Positions 35,957 through 45,384 of a stretch of DNA of 64,000 bases are shown here, piece after piece. The position numbers were made by a program, and so were the translations under genes. This stretch comes from Candidatus Woesearchaeota archaeon (GTDB lineage Archaea; Nanobdellota; Nanobdellia; Woesearchaeales; UBA10216). Below the pieces are notes generated by a model. It had not been told where the DNA came from. It searched no databases and was given only the letters and a program-made list of their open reading frames with translations. Every line of letters begins with the position of its first letter. Position 1 is the first letter of the stretch. The stretch covers positions 62,001 to 126,000 of the forward strand of contig JACPCV010000003.1 in NCBI GenBank assembly GCA_016184345.1, read 5' to 3'.

Positions 35957-36568
35957 ATGAAAAAGGCAAGACAAGACAAGGACGAGGAATCGGCAGCAGA
36001 CCTGTTAAAAGCGTATGTTGGCGAAGACGTTGCCGGGATAATCAGGGAGCTTAGCCAAAAAAAAGGTTACTCTGAGTTTAAGCTTGCCGAGGCTGTAGGC
36101 AAGGAGGTTAATGAGACCAGGAATCTGTTGTACAAGCTGTATAACTACAACCTTGCTTCTTTTATCAAGAAAAAAGACAATAAGGTTGGGTGGTATATCC
36201 ACTATTGGACATTCCATGAAGACCGTGTTAATGCGTTTCTTCTGGGTGAAAAAAAGAGCAGGTTGGAATCACTAAAAGAGCTTGTTTCAAAGGAAAGCAG
36301 GGGCAGCCTTTTTTCGTGCGCAAACGCCTGTGTAGGTGTGGATTTTGACAGGGCGTTTGAGCTTTCATTCCGCTGCCCCGAGTGCGGTGAGCTTCTGAAC
36401 CAGGAAAATAATCCTGACAGGGTGAAAGACTGGCTTAAGGAAATTGGTGAGCTTGAAAAGGATATTGGGTTTCTTGAAAGGCAAAAAACAGCCAAAAGTG
36501 CAGAAAGGCTTACTGAAAACACCAGGCTTGATGAGCTTGAAAAAGAGGTAAAGAAAAGCAGGAAGTGA
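35957..36568 (+). CDS. tfe: Transcription factor E (TFE-alpha)
   Basis: N-terminal winged helix and C-terminal zinc ribbon (FSCANACVGVDFDRAFELSFRCPECG). Confidence 0.85.
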   Translation: MKKARQDKDEESAADLLKAYVGEDVAGIIRELSQKKGYSEFKLAEAVGKEVNETRNLLYKLYNYNLASFIKKKDNKVGWYIHYWTFHEDRVNAFLLGEKKSRLESLKELVSKESRGSLFSCANACVGVDFDRAFELSFRCPECGELLNQENNPDRVKDWLKEIGELEKDIGFLERQKTAKSAERLTENTRLDELEKEVKKSRK

Positions 36569-36578
36569 AAATCCTAAA

Positions 36579-36757
36579 GAACCACCCATCAGAGATTGGT
36601 GGGATTATGTGACCATTGTGACGGGTGGTTCAGAGACAGCTTTGCTGTCTCTGCGCATCGGCTGCTGCCGATGCTGCTTAGTGCTCAGAATTTTCCTCAA
36701 TAGAATTGGCAGAACAACAAGTTCTGCCACTAGTCAAAGACTAGTGGAAAATTCTGA
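36579..36757. other. Intergenic multi-helix palindrome cluster (five stems, including a 12-bp stem enclosing two abutting hairpins)
   Basis: GAACCACCC/GGGTGGTTC; AGAGACAGC-TTT-GCTGTCTCT; GCATCGGC-TGCT-GCCGATGC; TCAGAATTTTCC/GGAAAATTCTGA enclosing GGCAGAAC-AACAA-GTTCTGCC and ACTAGTC-AAA-GACTAGT. Confidence 0.75.
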
Positions 36758-36761
36758 CATT

Positions 36762-36977
36762 TTAGCGCCTTCTCGATAGCTTTTTTTCTATCTTCTTCTC
36801 TTCTTTTTCAATCTTTATTTCCTCAAGAGCTATCCGTTTGGTTATGGCAAACAGGTTCTCATCAATCCTCGCCATTCTTCTCTCCATTAGCACAAGTATC
36901 CTGAGGGAGTAAACAATGGCCGCAAGTGTGCCTATTATGATTGACAGAATTACAACTTCGATGTTACCAACCGGCAT
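36762..36977 (-). CDS. Small single-TM hypothetical protein
   Basis: 71 aa; VVILSIIIGTLAAIVYSLRIL TM, charged tail. Confidence 0.6.
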   Translation of the reverse strand: MPVGNIEVVILSIIIGTLAAIVYSLRILVLMERRMARIDENLFAITKRIALEEIKIEKEEKKIEKKLSRRR

Positions 36978-37087
36978 TCAAAACACCTCTTTTAAGACTT
37001 GATAAGCTGCAGCAACCGGAATGAATGATTGAATTGCCTGCTGCTTTAACTGCCGGAATTAGTTTAAAAAGCTTTTGCTTGGCTGGT

Positions 37088-37888
37088 TCAGAAAACAGGC
37101 TTCAGCGTCGCCCATGTGGAGTCAAAAAGCTTTTCAAAGGTTGAGGCGAAGAACTTGGACCTCACCCAGATTCCCATGTCGGATGCAGGGTTTGTTATTT
37201 CATCATCCATTGGCATAAGCACAGCTTCCTTGCCATCAACAACACAAAACCTTGCAGGCGTGCTTGTTTGCCTGAGTTCTGCAAGCCCTGCGAGCTCTTC
37301 CAGATGCGGCTTTATTTCGCTCGTGACCGGAGCTGCAATCCTGACTTTTATCCTTCTTTCCTTTGCCTTGCGCAGCGCATTCCTGAGTGCATCTTTTTCC
37401 CTCAGGATTCCTGCCGCGGTTGTGGTGAGAATGACGCTTTTTTCTGCATTTTTTATCATTCTCTCAATGTGGTGGTAGAGATTTTTTCTTCCTTTCAGGC
37501 TTCCTGTAAGCTCAAGGGGGTCTATTTCCTTGATGCCGCTTTTGTACAGCAGTTTTAATTCATCAATAAGCGGGCTTTGCTCTATCTTGCTCAGGAGCTT
37601 GCCCTGCAAGTCAACATCCTCAACAAGCCTTTTCCTGACATTGTCAAGAACATGCTCTGGCTGTACTGCAATATATTTGATTGGCTTTCCAATCTTCATG
37701 ATAATGAATCCTTTCTTTTCAAGGCTTTCAAGAACATCATAGCTCCTGCTCCTAGGCACATTGGCGGTATCAGAAAGCTCGCCTGCTGATGCAACCCCTT
37801 TCGCAAGGAGGGCAAGCCAGAGTTTTGATTCATAGCTGTTAAGCCCTATATCTTTCAGTTGGTTTATGTACTCCCGCTGCATTAACAT
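37088..37888 (-). CDS. TrmB-family transcriptional regulator (paralog of 2363..3184)
   Basis: ELSDTANVPRSRSYDVLESLEKKGFIIMKIGKPIKYIAVQP. Confidence 0.85.
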   Translation of the reverse strand: MLMQREYINQLKDIGLNSYESKLWLALLAKGVASAGELSDTANVPRSRSYDVLESLEKKGFIIMKIGKPIKYIAVQPEHVLDNVRKRLVEDVDLQGKLLSKIEQSPLIDELKLLYKSGIKEIDPLELTGSLKGRKNLYHHIERMIKNAEKSVILTTTAAGILREKDALRNALRKAKERRIKVRIAAPVTSEIKPHLEELAGLAELRQTSTPARFCVVDGKEAVLMPMDDEITNPASDMGIWVRSKFFASTFEKLFDSTWATLKPVF

Positions 37889-37959
37889 GGAGTTTGGGAA
37901 TGAAAAGAACTATATAAACCTTTGCATATTTATTATTAAAGAGTAACAAAAGAAGGCAC

Positions 37960-38145
37960 ACCCCTTTGCTTCTTGTGGAGGTTGCGGCACAACACAACAA
38001 CATCACAAAATAATTCAATATTGAAATATTGTGGGTTGTTGTTTTTTCCGTCGAGAACGCCAAATTTGTGTTTTGAATGTGTGTTTTGTTTTATCATAAA
38101 CCTTATTAAGCAGTACCATGCTTTTTCCATCAGAAGTGGTGGGGT
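37960..38145. other. Candidate replication origin (two inverted ORB-like boxes flanking an AT-rich palindrome)
   Basis: TCCA-N2-AGAAG-N4-GGGGT on minus (37960-37979) and plus (38126-38145); adjacent to cdc6. Confidence 0.55.
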
Positions 38146-39352
38146 GCTTAGTTTGAAGGAAAAGAATCTTTCGCAGTTTTTTGAAGAGTATCTTAAGAAG
38201 GGGTCTGTTTTTAGTGAAAAACGGGTTCTCCATGCCAATTACGTGCCCGATTTAATTCCATATAGGGATGTGCAAATCCACCAAGTTAGGGTGGTTGTGG
38301 CACCGGCTTTGCATTTGGAGAGGCCGTCCAACCTTTTTATTTATGGGAAAACAGGCACAGGCAAAACTTTGACTGTAAGGCAGGTCCTCCAGGAAGAGCT
38401 CATACCTGCTGCAAAGAAGGCGGGGGTTTCAATCCAGGCGCCCTATGTAAATTGCAAGCTTGATGCGGACACCGAATACGGTCTTTTTACAAAGCTGGCT
38501 TCACAGATTGGGAAGGAGCTTCCCTTTACAGGGCTTTCCACAGATGAGGTTTGCGGTGCTTTTTTTTCAGAAGCGGATTCAATGAAAAAAATCCTCATCG
38601 TAATCCTTGATGAGATAGATTATCTTATGAAGAAGGCGGGTGATGATTTCTTGTATAGAATCACCAGAAAGAACGAGGAGCTCAAGAACTCCCATGTTGC
38701 TGTAATTGGCATTTCAAATGACCTGATGTTTGCAGAGCATCTTGACCCGAGGGTAAAATCCTCCCTTTCTGAGGAAAAGCTTCTTTTCCAGCCCTATAAT
38801 GCTGTTGAGCTCCAGGGGATTCTTAACAGCAGGGCTGCTTTGGCTTTCAGGCACGGCGCTCTTGAGCAGGGTGTTGTTGAGAAGTGTGCTGCTTATGCGG
38901 CTAGGGAGCACGGCGATGCCAGGAGGGCGCTTGACTTATTAAGGGTGGCTGGCGAACTTGCTGACAGGAGGGGGGCGTCATCTGTTTCTGTTGTTGATGT
39001 TGACAGTGCTGAGGAAAAGATTGACCACGACACCATTGCTGAGCTTGTAACTGGCCAGCCCAGGCAGGCGCAACTGGTTTTGTATTCAATTTTAAATATT
39101 AGCCCCGCGGGCGGGTTTATTTTTACTGGCGAGGTTTATGAGATTTACAAAAAATACTGCTCCCAGGCTAGCCTCCGCCCGTTAACTCAGCGCAGGGTTT
39201 CTGATATACTGTCTGAGTTTGACATGCTTGGCGTGATTACCGCTAGGGTTATTTCAAAAGGGCGGTATGGCAGGACGAGGGAAATCATGCTTGCTCCGCA
39301 GGCAGCAACTCCTGTTGTGAGGCGCCTGCTTGAGGAAGCGCTTAATCTTTGA
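38144..39352 (+). CDS. cdc6: Orc1/Cdc6 replication initiator
   Basis: FIYGKTGTGKT, VILDEIDYLM; exact start uncertain (GTG 38144 or TTG 38153). Confidence 0.93.
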   Translation: MLSLKEKNLSQFFEEYLKKGSVFSEKRVLHANYVPDLIPYRDVQIHQVRVVVAPALHLERPSNLFIYGKTGTGKTLTVRQVLQEELIPAAKKAGVSIQAPYVNCKLDADTEYGLFTKLASQIGKELPFTGLSTDEVCGAFFSEADSMKKILIVILDEIDYLMKKAGDDFLYRITRKNEELKNSHVAVIGISNDLMFAEHLDPRVKSSLSEEKLLFQPYNAVELQGILNSRAALAFRHGALEQGVVEKCAAYAAREHGDARRALDLLRVAGELADRRGASSVSVVDVDSAEEKIDHDTIAELVTGQPRQAQLVLYSILNISPAGGFIFTGEVYEIYKKYCSQASLRPLTQRRVSDILSEFDMLGVITARVISKGRYGRTREIMLAPQAATPVVRRLLEEALNL

Positions 39353-39373
39353 GCCATTAGCTGAAGCACAAAA

Positions 39374-41038
39374 ATGGGCCATGACAACGAAGGATTTAAC
39401 GCTCTGACAGCAGAAGAGCGAACGAAAAGGAAAACAAAAATCGAAGAGCTGCTAAAGAGCAACATCCTTGTCAGCCCTGAGTTTCTTGCTGACATCGATC
39501 GTGAAGGGGGTGCCGAGAGGCTGAAAAATTTCCCACGGGGCAGTTCAGGCCAGTTTCTTATTGTCAATAAGGACATTGATGAGTTGGTTAAGAACAAGGA
39601 GCTTAACGTGAACTGGCTTGAGCTTGAAAGGTACAAGGCTATCTCGGAAAAAAAGCAGAATCCTCTGCCTTACAGCAGCTTTCTTGGTGCCCTGTCGCTG
39701 CAGCAACAGCAGCCAGAGCCAAAAAAAGCCGGCATCGTAGCCAACCCAGGCACCCAGCTTAATTTTTCATTAAGCAGTGCCGGTTCGGTCCGGATTGTAT
39801 CGTCATATTCAACATCCCCTTCCAAAAAAGAGGTTACTGATTTTGTGAGCTATTACAATGCCCGCTATAAGTTAGTCCAGGGCGTGCTTGCCAAGCGTGC
39901 CGAACTGTCCGGCCTTGTGCAGATAGGCCGGCTCAATGGCAGCAATGTTTCAGAATCTGCAGCAATCATAGGCATTGTTAAGGACAAGCAGCAGACCAAG
40001 CAAGGGCATACAGTGCTTACCCTTGAGGACCATACCGGTCTGATTAACGTGATAGTCAACAAAACCCGCAGGGAAATATTTGAGCTTGCCCAAGATCTTG
40101 TGTTTGATGAGGTAATTGCGGTTACAGGCAATGTCAGGGGCGGTGCGTTGTTCGCGAACAACATTGTTTTGCCTGACATTCCTTTAAGGGAGTTGAAGCA
40201 CTCCCCGGATGAAGGCTATGCCGTTTTCATGTCCGACCTGCATTTTGGCTCAGCTCAGTTTTTGGAGGAGGAGTTCAGGCGGTTCCTTAAGTGGATAAAT
40301 GGGAATCTGGGCAACCCTGCCCAGCGCGAGATTGCAAGCAAGGTAAAGTATGTGCTTATTGCCGGTGATGTTGTTGACGGTGTTGGGGTTTACCAGGATC
40401 AGTATGATGAGCTTGCCCTGAAGGATGTGAAGGAGCAGTATAGGCTGTGTGCTGACTTTTTGTCTGAAATCCCCCAGCGTATCCAGATTATTATTTCCCC
40501 CGGCAATCACGATGCTACAAGGGCGGCAGAGCCGCAGACAGCTTTGGCTGAAGACTTTGCAGCCCCGCTGCTAAAGCTCCCGAACGTCATTCCTGTGTCA
40601 AACCCTGCAGTGGTTAACATTGATGCCTCTGGGGATTTTCCTGGCTTTGATATTTTGGTTTACCATGGCTACAGCTTTGACTACTACGTCGCAAATGTTG
40701 ATTCAATAAGGAAGCAGGGGGGCTATGACCGCGCTGATCTGGTAATGAAGTTCCTGCTGCAGCGCCGCCACCTTGCCCCCGCTCACACGTCTACTTTGAT
40801 ATTGCCCGATCAGGCGGATGATCCCCTGTTCATTGGGGTTGTGCCTGACATATTCTTAACAGGCCATGTCCACAGGACGTCTGTCTCGGATTACAAGGGG
40901 GTTGTTTTGGTAAACAGTTCGTGCTGGCAGGGCAAGACAAAGTTTCAGGAGCGCATGGGCCACAACCCCCAGCCTGCCCGGCTTCCTGTTTTTAATTTGA
41001 AGACCCGGGCCACAAAAATCATCAATTTTGGAAAATAA
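39374..41038 (+). CDS. DNA polymerase D small subunit (DP1)
   Basis: OB-fold plus calcineurin-like phosphoesterase motifs (SDLHFG, AGDVVDG, SPGNHDA, TGHVH); adjacent to DP2. Confidence 0.93.
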   Translation: MGHDNEGFNALTAEERTKRKTKIEELLKSNILVSPEFLADIDREGGAERLKNFPRGSSGQFLIVNKDIDELVKNKELNVNWLELERYKAISEKKQNPLPYSSFLGALSLQQQQPEPKKAGIVANPGTQLNFSLSSAGSVRIVSSYSTSPSKKEVTDFVSYYNARYKLVQGVLAKRAELSGLVQIGRLNGSNVSESAAIIGIVKDKQQTKQGHTVLTLEDHTGLINVIVNKTRREIFELAQDLVFDEVIAVTGNVRGGALFANNIVLPDIPLRELKHSPDEGYAVFMSDLHFGSAQFLEEEFRRFLKWINGNLGNPAQREIASKVKYVLIAGDVVDGVGVYQDQYDELALKDVKEQYRLCADFLSEIPQRIQIIISPGNHDATRAAEPQTALAEDFAAPLLKLPNVIPVSNPAVVNIDASGDFPGFDILVYHGYSFDYYVANVDSIRKQGGYDRADLVMKFLLQRRHLAPAHTSTLILPDQADDPLFIGVVPDIFLTGHVHRTSVSDYKGVVLVNSSCWQGKTKFQERMGHNPQPARLPVFNLKTRATKIINFGK

Positions 41039-41043
41039 CAAAA

Positions 41044-44000
41044 ATGAGAACTGACGGCAAAAAGGAAACAAGCCCTGAAATCGAAAGGTACTTTTCTGAG
41101 ATTGACGGCAAGCTTAAGCAGTGTTATGCTGCTGCCGGCCTTGCCCGCCATAAAGGCTATGACCCTGAGGGTTTTGTGGACATACCGCTGGCCACTAACC
41201 TGGCTGAGAGGGTTGTTGGGCTGGTGTCGGCTGTCGCGCCAGCCCTTGTCGGCAGCGGTGTTGCCGCAAGGATTCAGGAGCTGGAGGGCCAGTATGGTGC
41301 GCTTGCCTGGGAGGTTGCCCTGACTATTGCTGATGAGGTTGCGAGCGGCAGGTTTTGCCAGTTTAAGGATAAGCGCGAAGCGCTTGAGGTAGGCATAAGG
41401 ACTGGCTTTGCCTATCACACTACTGGTGTTGTTTCTGCCCCTCTTGAGGGGTTTATTGAGCTGAAGATGAAGAAGCGCCGTGACGGGAAGGAATATCTTG
41501 CAGCTGTTTTTGCCGGGCCCATAAGGGGGGCTGGCGGCACAGCCGCAGCTTTTTGCCTTGTGCTTACGGATTATCTCAGGAGGAAGGCAGGCTACGGGGC
41601 TTACGACCCGGAGGACATGGAAGTCAAGCGCTTTGTCACAGAGCTGGACGATTACCATGAGCGCGTTACCAACCTGCAGTACAAGGCAAGTGAGGATGAG
41701 ATTGATTTCCTTATCAGGAATTGCCCGGTTGAAGTTGATGGCGACCCAACCGAGAAGTTTGAAGTAAGCAACTACAAAGACTTGCCAAGGATTGAAACGA
41801 ACAGGATAAGGGGAGGGGTATGCCTTGTTGTTTCCATGCTGGCTTTCAAGGCCCCTAAATTGTGGAAAGAACTGAAGAGATTCCAGTCTGCTTTTGGCAT
41901 TGACTGGTCGTTCCTTGAGAAGTTCATATCCCTCCAGAAGAAAAAGAAAAGCCTTAGCAAGGAGAAAGGTGACGAGTCCAGGAAGCTTGCCCCGGATTAT
42001 ACTTTTATTACTGATTTAGTTGCTGGCAGGCCTGTCATAACACACCCTCTTCGCCAGGGCGGTTTCAGGCTGCGGTATGGCAAAACAAGGGTAAGCGGCT
42101 ACTCTGCAGCAGGCGTTCAACCTGCTACTATGATTGTTCTTGACAGGTTTGTTGCAACAGGTACCCAGCTTAAGGTTGAACGTCCTGGGAAAGCTGCAGC
42201 CATTACCCCTTGTGATTCGATAGAGGGCCCAATCGTCAGGCTGCTTGACGGTTCTGTCATGCGTCTTGAGTCTGAGAGTGTTGCCCGCTCCAGAGCTGCT
42301 GATATTACAGAGATACTTTACCTGGGGGATTTGCTGATTTCATACGGTGATTTTTATGACCGCGCCCATGTTTTGGCCCCCGCAGGCTACTGTGAGGAGT
42401 GGTATGCTGAGGAGGTTAAGAAAGCCGCTTCAGAAAAATTCAGTCAGTTCTCTTTTGGCGTGCTTGCTGAAAAAACAGCGTTGCTAGAGGAAGAGCTTCA
42501 GCAGGTTCTTTCCATTCCCTTCAAGGCTCCATCTCCTGAACTGGCGCTGAAGCTTTCAGAAGTTTTGGGCGTTCCACTTCACCCGTTTTTCACTTATTTC
42601 TGGTCTGCCCTGGCACCTGCCCAGTTTACCAGTATCCTGGGCCTCCTGTCTAATGGCAGGCTTGTGCTTGAATCCGGCAAGGTTAAGATTATTATTCCTG
42701 TCGGCCACAGCCAGCAGGATAAGGATGGGAAAAGGGCTCTTGAGCTGATTGGTTTGCCGCACCTTTTTGTTAACAACGAGTTTGTTGTCATAGGCCATGC
42801 CGATGCAATCCCCTTCCTGGCTTCCCTTGGTATTGACATTAGGGTGTTGTTTTCTTCCACTGAAACTATCGCATCCTTTGCAGACCTTATCAAGGAAAAA
42901 GCCTTGGCGGTTGCATCTGCTGCTGCAGCTTCAGGCCTGGATTTGGTTAAGCTGATATCCCTGTTTCAGGTCAGGGATAAGGGTGGCACTTTCATAGGCG
43001 CAAGGATGGGCAGGCCTGAGAAGGCCAAGATGCGCAAGCTTACAGGCAGCCCGCATGTCCTTTTCCCTGTTGGAGAGGAGGGAGGCAGGCTTCGCTCATT
43101 CCAGGAAGCCATCCTGGCTGGCAGGGTTGTTTCGGATTTTCCCATTGCGCTTTGCCGTGCATGCAACGCTCAGACAGTATACCCTGTCTGCGAGGCCTGC
43201 AACGGGAAAACGCAGAAAGTCTTCTTTTGTGATAAGTGCGGCGTTGTTGAGAAATGCATGCACGATTACAAACCGTATTCAAGAAGGCCAATTTCAGTAA
43301 AGCACTTTTTTGATGCCGCATTACACACAATAGGCGAAACCGTACACCCTGACCTGATAAAAGGCGTAAGGGGGACATCCAACAAAGGCCATATCCCTGA
43401 GAACCTTGCAAAGGGAATCCTGAGGGCAAAGCATGAGCTTTGCGTTAACAAGGACGGCACGATAAGGTATGACATGAGTGAGCTGCCGCTTACGCACTTT
43501 ACCCCTGTTGAGGTAAGGACGCCTGTTCCAAGGCTTGTTGAGCTCGGCTATGGCAAGGACATTTACGGCAATCCTCTTGTTGATGAGCGCCAGATGCTTG
43601 AGCTGAAGCCCCAGGATGTGATTCTGCCTACGAACATAGAGTCTACTGGTGAAAGCTCATCAGCCGTCCTTTTTAGGATTTCAAAGTTTGTTGATGACCT
43701 CCTGGCGAGGTTCTACAAGGAGCAGCCCTTTTACAATCTTGCTTCCAAGGAAGACCTTGTTGGCCATCTTGTGATAGGCCTTGCCCCGCACATTTCAGCA
43801 GGCATTGTTGGCAGGATAATTGGCTTTTCAAATACCCAGGCATTTTTCGCACACCCCCTTTTCCACGCTGCCATGAGGAGGGATGCTGACGGGGATGAGG
43901 CGTGTGTGATGCTTGTTATGGATGCCCTTCTGAACTTTTCAAGGCAGTTTCTTCCGGATTCAAGGGGGGCCAAGACCATGGACAGCCCGCTCGTATTGAC

Positions 44001-44637
44001 CTCACGTCTTGTTCCTGCTGAGGTTGATGACATGGCACACAGGTTTGACGTTGCATGGTCATACCCTCTTGGGCTTTACGAGGCAGCCCTTCAGGGCAAG
44101 CTTCCCCAGGAAGTAAAGGTTGAGCTCCTTGGCCATCGCCTTAACACCCCAAGGCAGTACGAGGGCATTGGTTACACCCATTCGCTTTCCAGCATCAACA
44201 TTGGCGTGAACTGCTCAGCTTACAAAACCCTGCCTTCAATGGAGGAAAAGCTCAAGGGCCAGATGGCTCTTGCTGAAAAAATTCGGGCTGTTGACGCCCA
44301 GGACGTGGCCCGCCTGGTTATAGAAAAGCACCTCCTTAAGGATGTCCGCGGCAACTTGAGGAAATTTTCAACCCAGCAATTCAGGTGCCTGAAGTGCAAT
44401 ACAAAATTCCGGAGGCCCCCATTGGCCGGCATTTGTGACAAGTGCAAAGGCAAAATACTGTTTACGATTTCAGAAGGCTCAATAATAAAATACCTTGAGC
44501 CTGCCATAAGCCTTGCCGAAAAGTACGCAGTCTCGCCCTACCTGCAGCAGGTGCTTGACCTGACAAAGATGAGGGTAGAGTCTGTCTTTGGCAAGGAAAA
44601 GGAAAAGCAGGAAGGCCTTGGCAAGTGGTTTGGCTAA
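41044..44637 (+). CDS. polC: DNA polymerase D large subunit (DP2), no intein
   Basis: 1197 aa; PIRGAGGTAAAFCLVLTDYLR, HPLFHAAMRRDADGDEACVMLVMDALLNFSRQFLP. Confidence 0.96.
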   Translation: MRTDGKKETSPEIERYFSEIDGKLKQCYAAAGLARHKGYDPEGFVDIPLATNLAERVVGLVSAVAPALVGSGVAARIQELEGQYGALAWEVALTIADEVASGRFCQFKDKREALEVGIRTGFAYHTTGVVSAPLEGFIELKMKKRRDGKEYLAAVFAGPIRGAGGTAAAFCLVLTDYLRRKAGYGAYDPEDMEVKRFVTELDDYHERVTNLQYKASEDEIDFLIRNCPVEVDGDPTEKFEVSNYKDLPRIETNRIRGGVCLVVSMLAFKAPKLWKELKRFQSAFGIDWSFLEKFISLQKKKKSLSKEKGDESRKLAPDYTFITDLVAGRPVITHPLRQGGFRLRYGKTRVSGYSAAGVQPATMIVLDRFVATGTQLKVERPGKAAAITPCDSIEGPIVRLLDGSVMRLESESVARSRAADITEILYLGDLLISYGDFYDRAHVLAPAGYCEEWYAEEVKKAASEKFSQFSFGVLAEKTALLEEELQQVLSIPFKAPSPELALKLSEVLGVPLHPFFTYFWSALAPAQFTSILGLLSNGRLVLESGKVKIIIPVGHSQQDKDGKRALELIGLPHLFVNNEFVVIGHADAIPFLASLGIDIRVLFSSTETIASFADLIKEKALAVASAAAASGLDLVKLISLFQVRDKGGTFIGARMGRPEKAKMRKLTGSPHVLFPVGEEGGRLRSFQEAILAGRVVSDFPIALCRACNAQTVYPVCEACNGKTQKVFFCDKCGVVEKCMHDYKPYSRRPISVKHFFDAALHTIGETVHPDLIKGVRGTSNKGHIPENLAKGILRAKHELCVNKDGTIRYDMSELPLTHFTPVEVRTPVPRLVELGYGKDIYGNPLVDERQMLELKPQDVILPTNIESTGESSSAVLFRISKFVDDLLARFYKEQPFYNLASKEDLVGHLVIGLAPHISAGIVGRIIGFSNTQAFFAHPLFHAAMRRDADGDEACVMLVMDALLNFSRQFLPDSRGAKTMDSPLVLTSRLVPAEVDDMAHRFDVAWSYPLGLYEAALQGKLPQEVKVELLGHRLNTPRQYEGIGYTHSLSSINIGVNCSAYKTLPSMEEKLKGQMALAEKIRAVDAQDVARLVIEKHLLKDVRGNLRKFSTQQFRCLKCNTKFRRPPLAGICDKCKGKILFTISEGSIIKYLEPAISLAEKYAVSPYLQQVLDLTKMRVESVFGKEKEKQEGLGKWFG

Positions 44638-44930
44638 AGCACCAGCACCTGCACGTGCGGCACTCCCGCAACTGTTTTTACATCCCCTGTTGCTGCAAGC
44701 CCAAGCCCGACAGCAATCCCGACTGCATTTTTCCCAACCGCATTTATGGTATAAGCTCGCAGCATCAGCTTTTCAACAGCAACCTCATCTTTCTCTTCGC
44801 CGTGGTAGAATTTTGAGTTCAGATCAAGCACAGCATCATTGTCTTCCAGCTTTTTCCCATAAACATCAGCATCGCATACAGCGAGAATGAGCCTTCCTTC
44901 AGAGATGTGTTGTGCAACTATGAATTTCAT
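44634..44930 (-). CDS. DUF424 family protein
   Basis: MKFIVAQHISEGRLILAVCDADVYGKKLEDNDAVLDLNSKFYHGE; follows aIF2-beta. Confidence 0.75.
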   Translation of the reverse strand: MKFIVAQHISEGRLILAVCDADVYGKKLEDNDAVLDLNSKFYHGEEKDEVAVEKLMLRAYTINAVGKNAVGIAVGLGLAATGDVKTVAGVPHVQVLVL

Positions 44931-45346
44931 TAGATCCTTACCTTTACTGCGTGCTTTGCGCCGCATGCTGAGCATTTTATGAACGTCACGTTGTCTTCTT
45001 TTTCCAGCTTCGTGTCAGGCCTCTTGCATTCCGGGCATATGACAAAGTCCTTGAGGTATTCCTGTATTTTGTCGTTTATCCTTGAAGCCGGAACCTTTGT
45101 CCCGAGAATTAGGGCTGTCTTTGTTACCTCGCCGGATGTCGCGAGCTCTTTCAGGAGGTATTTCAGGAAATGTTCCTGCGGCCTTCTTATGATGCCGGCT
45201 ATGGCGTGGAAGTTGCTTACCACTGTCCTGTTTCCCTGGATGTGCCCGAGCACTTTCGGCACTTCAAGCCTCTCGGTAGCGAGGTTTTTCTGGGGCAGCA
45301 GTTCCTGTGCCCTTTTCAGCAGGCTTTCATAAGTTTCAGTAGCCAT
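44930..45346 (-). CDS. Translation initiation factor aIF2 beta subunit
   Basis: eIF5/eIF2B-type core and zinc ribbon CPECKRPDTKLEKEDNVTFIKCSACGAKHAV. Confidence 0.92.
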   Translation of the reverse strand: MATETYESLLKRAQELLPQKNLATERLEVPKVLGHIQGNRTVVSNFHAIAGIIRRPQEHFLKYLLKELATSGEVTKTALILGTKVPASRINDKIQEYLKDFVICPECKRPDTKLEKEDNVTFIKCSACGAKHAVKVRI

Positions 45347-45384
45347 AATGCTTTGAGAACTCGGCACTCTTTTAAAGCTTATCC

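Noticed and set aside
41044-44637. Intein in DP2
   Set aside because: Protein reads continuously through conserved DP2 motifs with no Cys1...HN|C/S/T insertion
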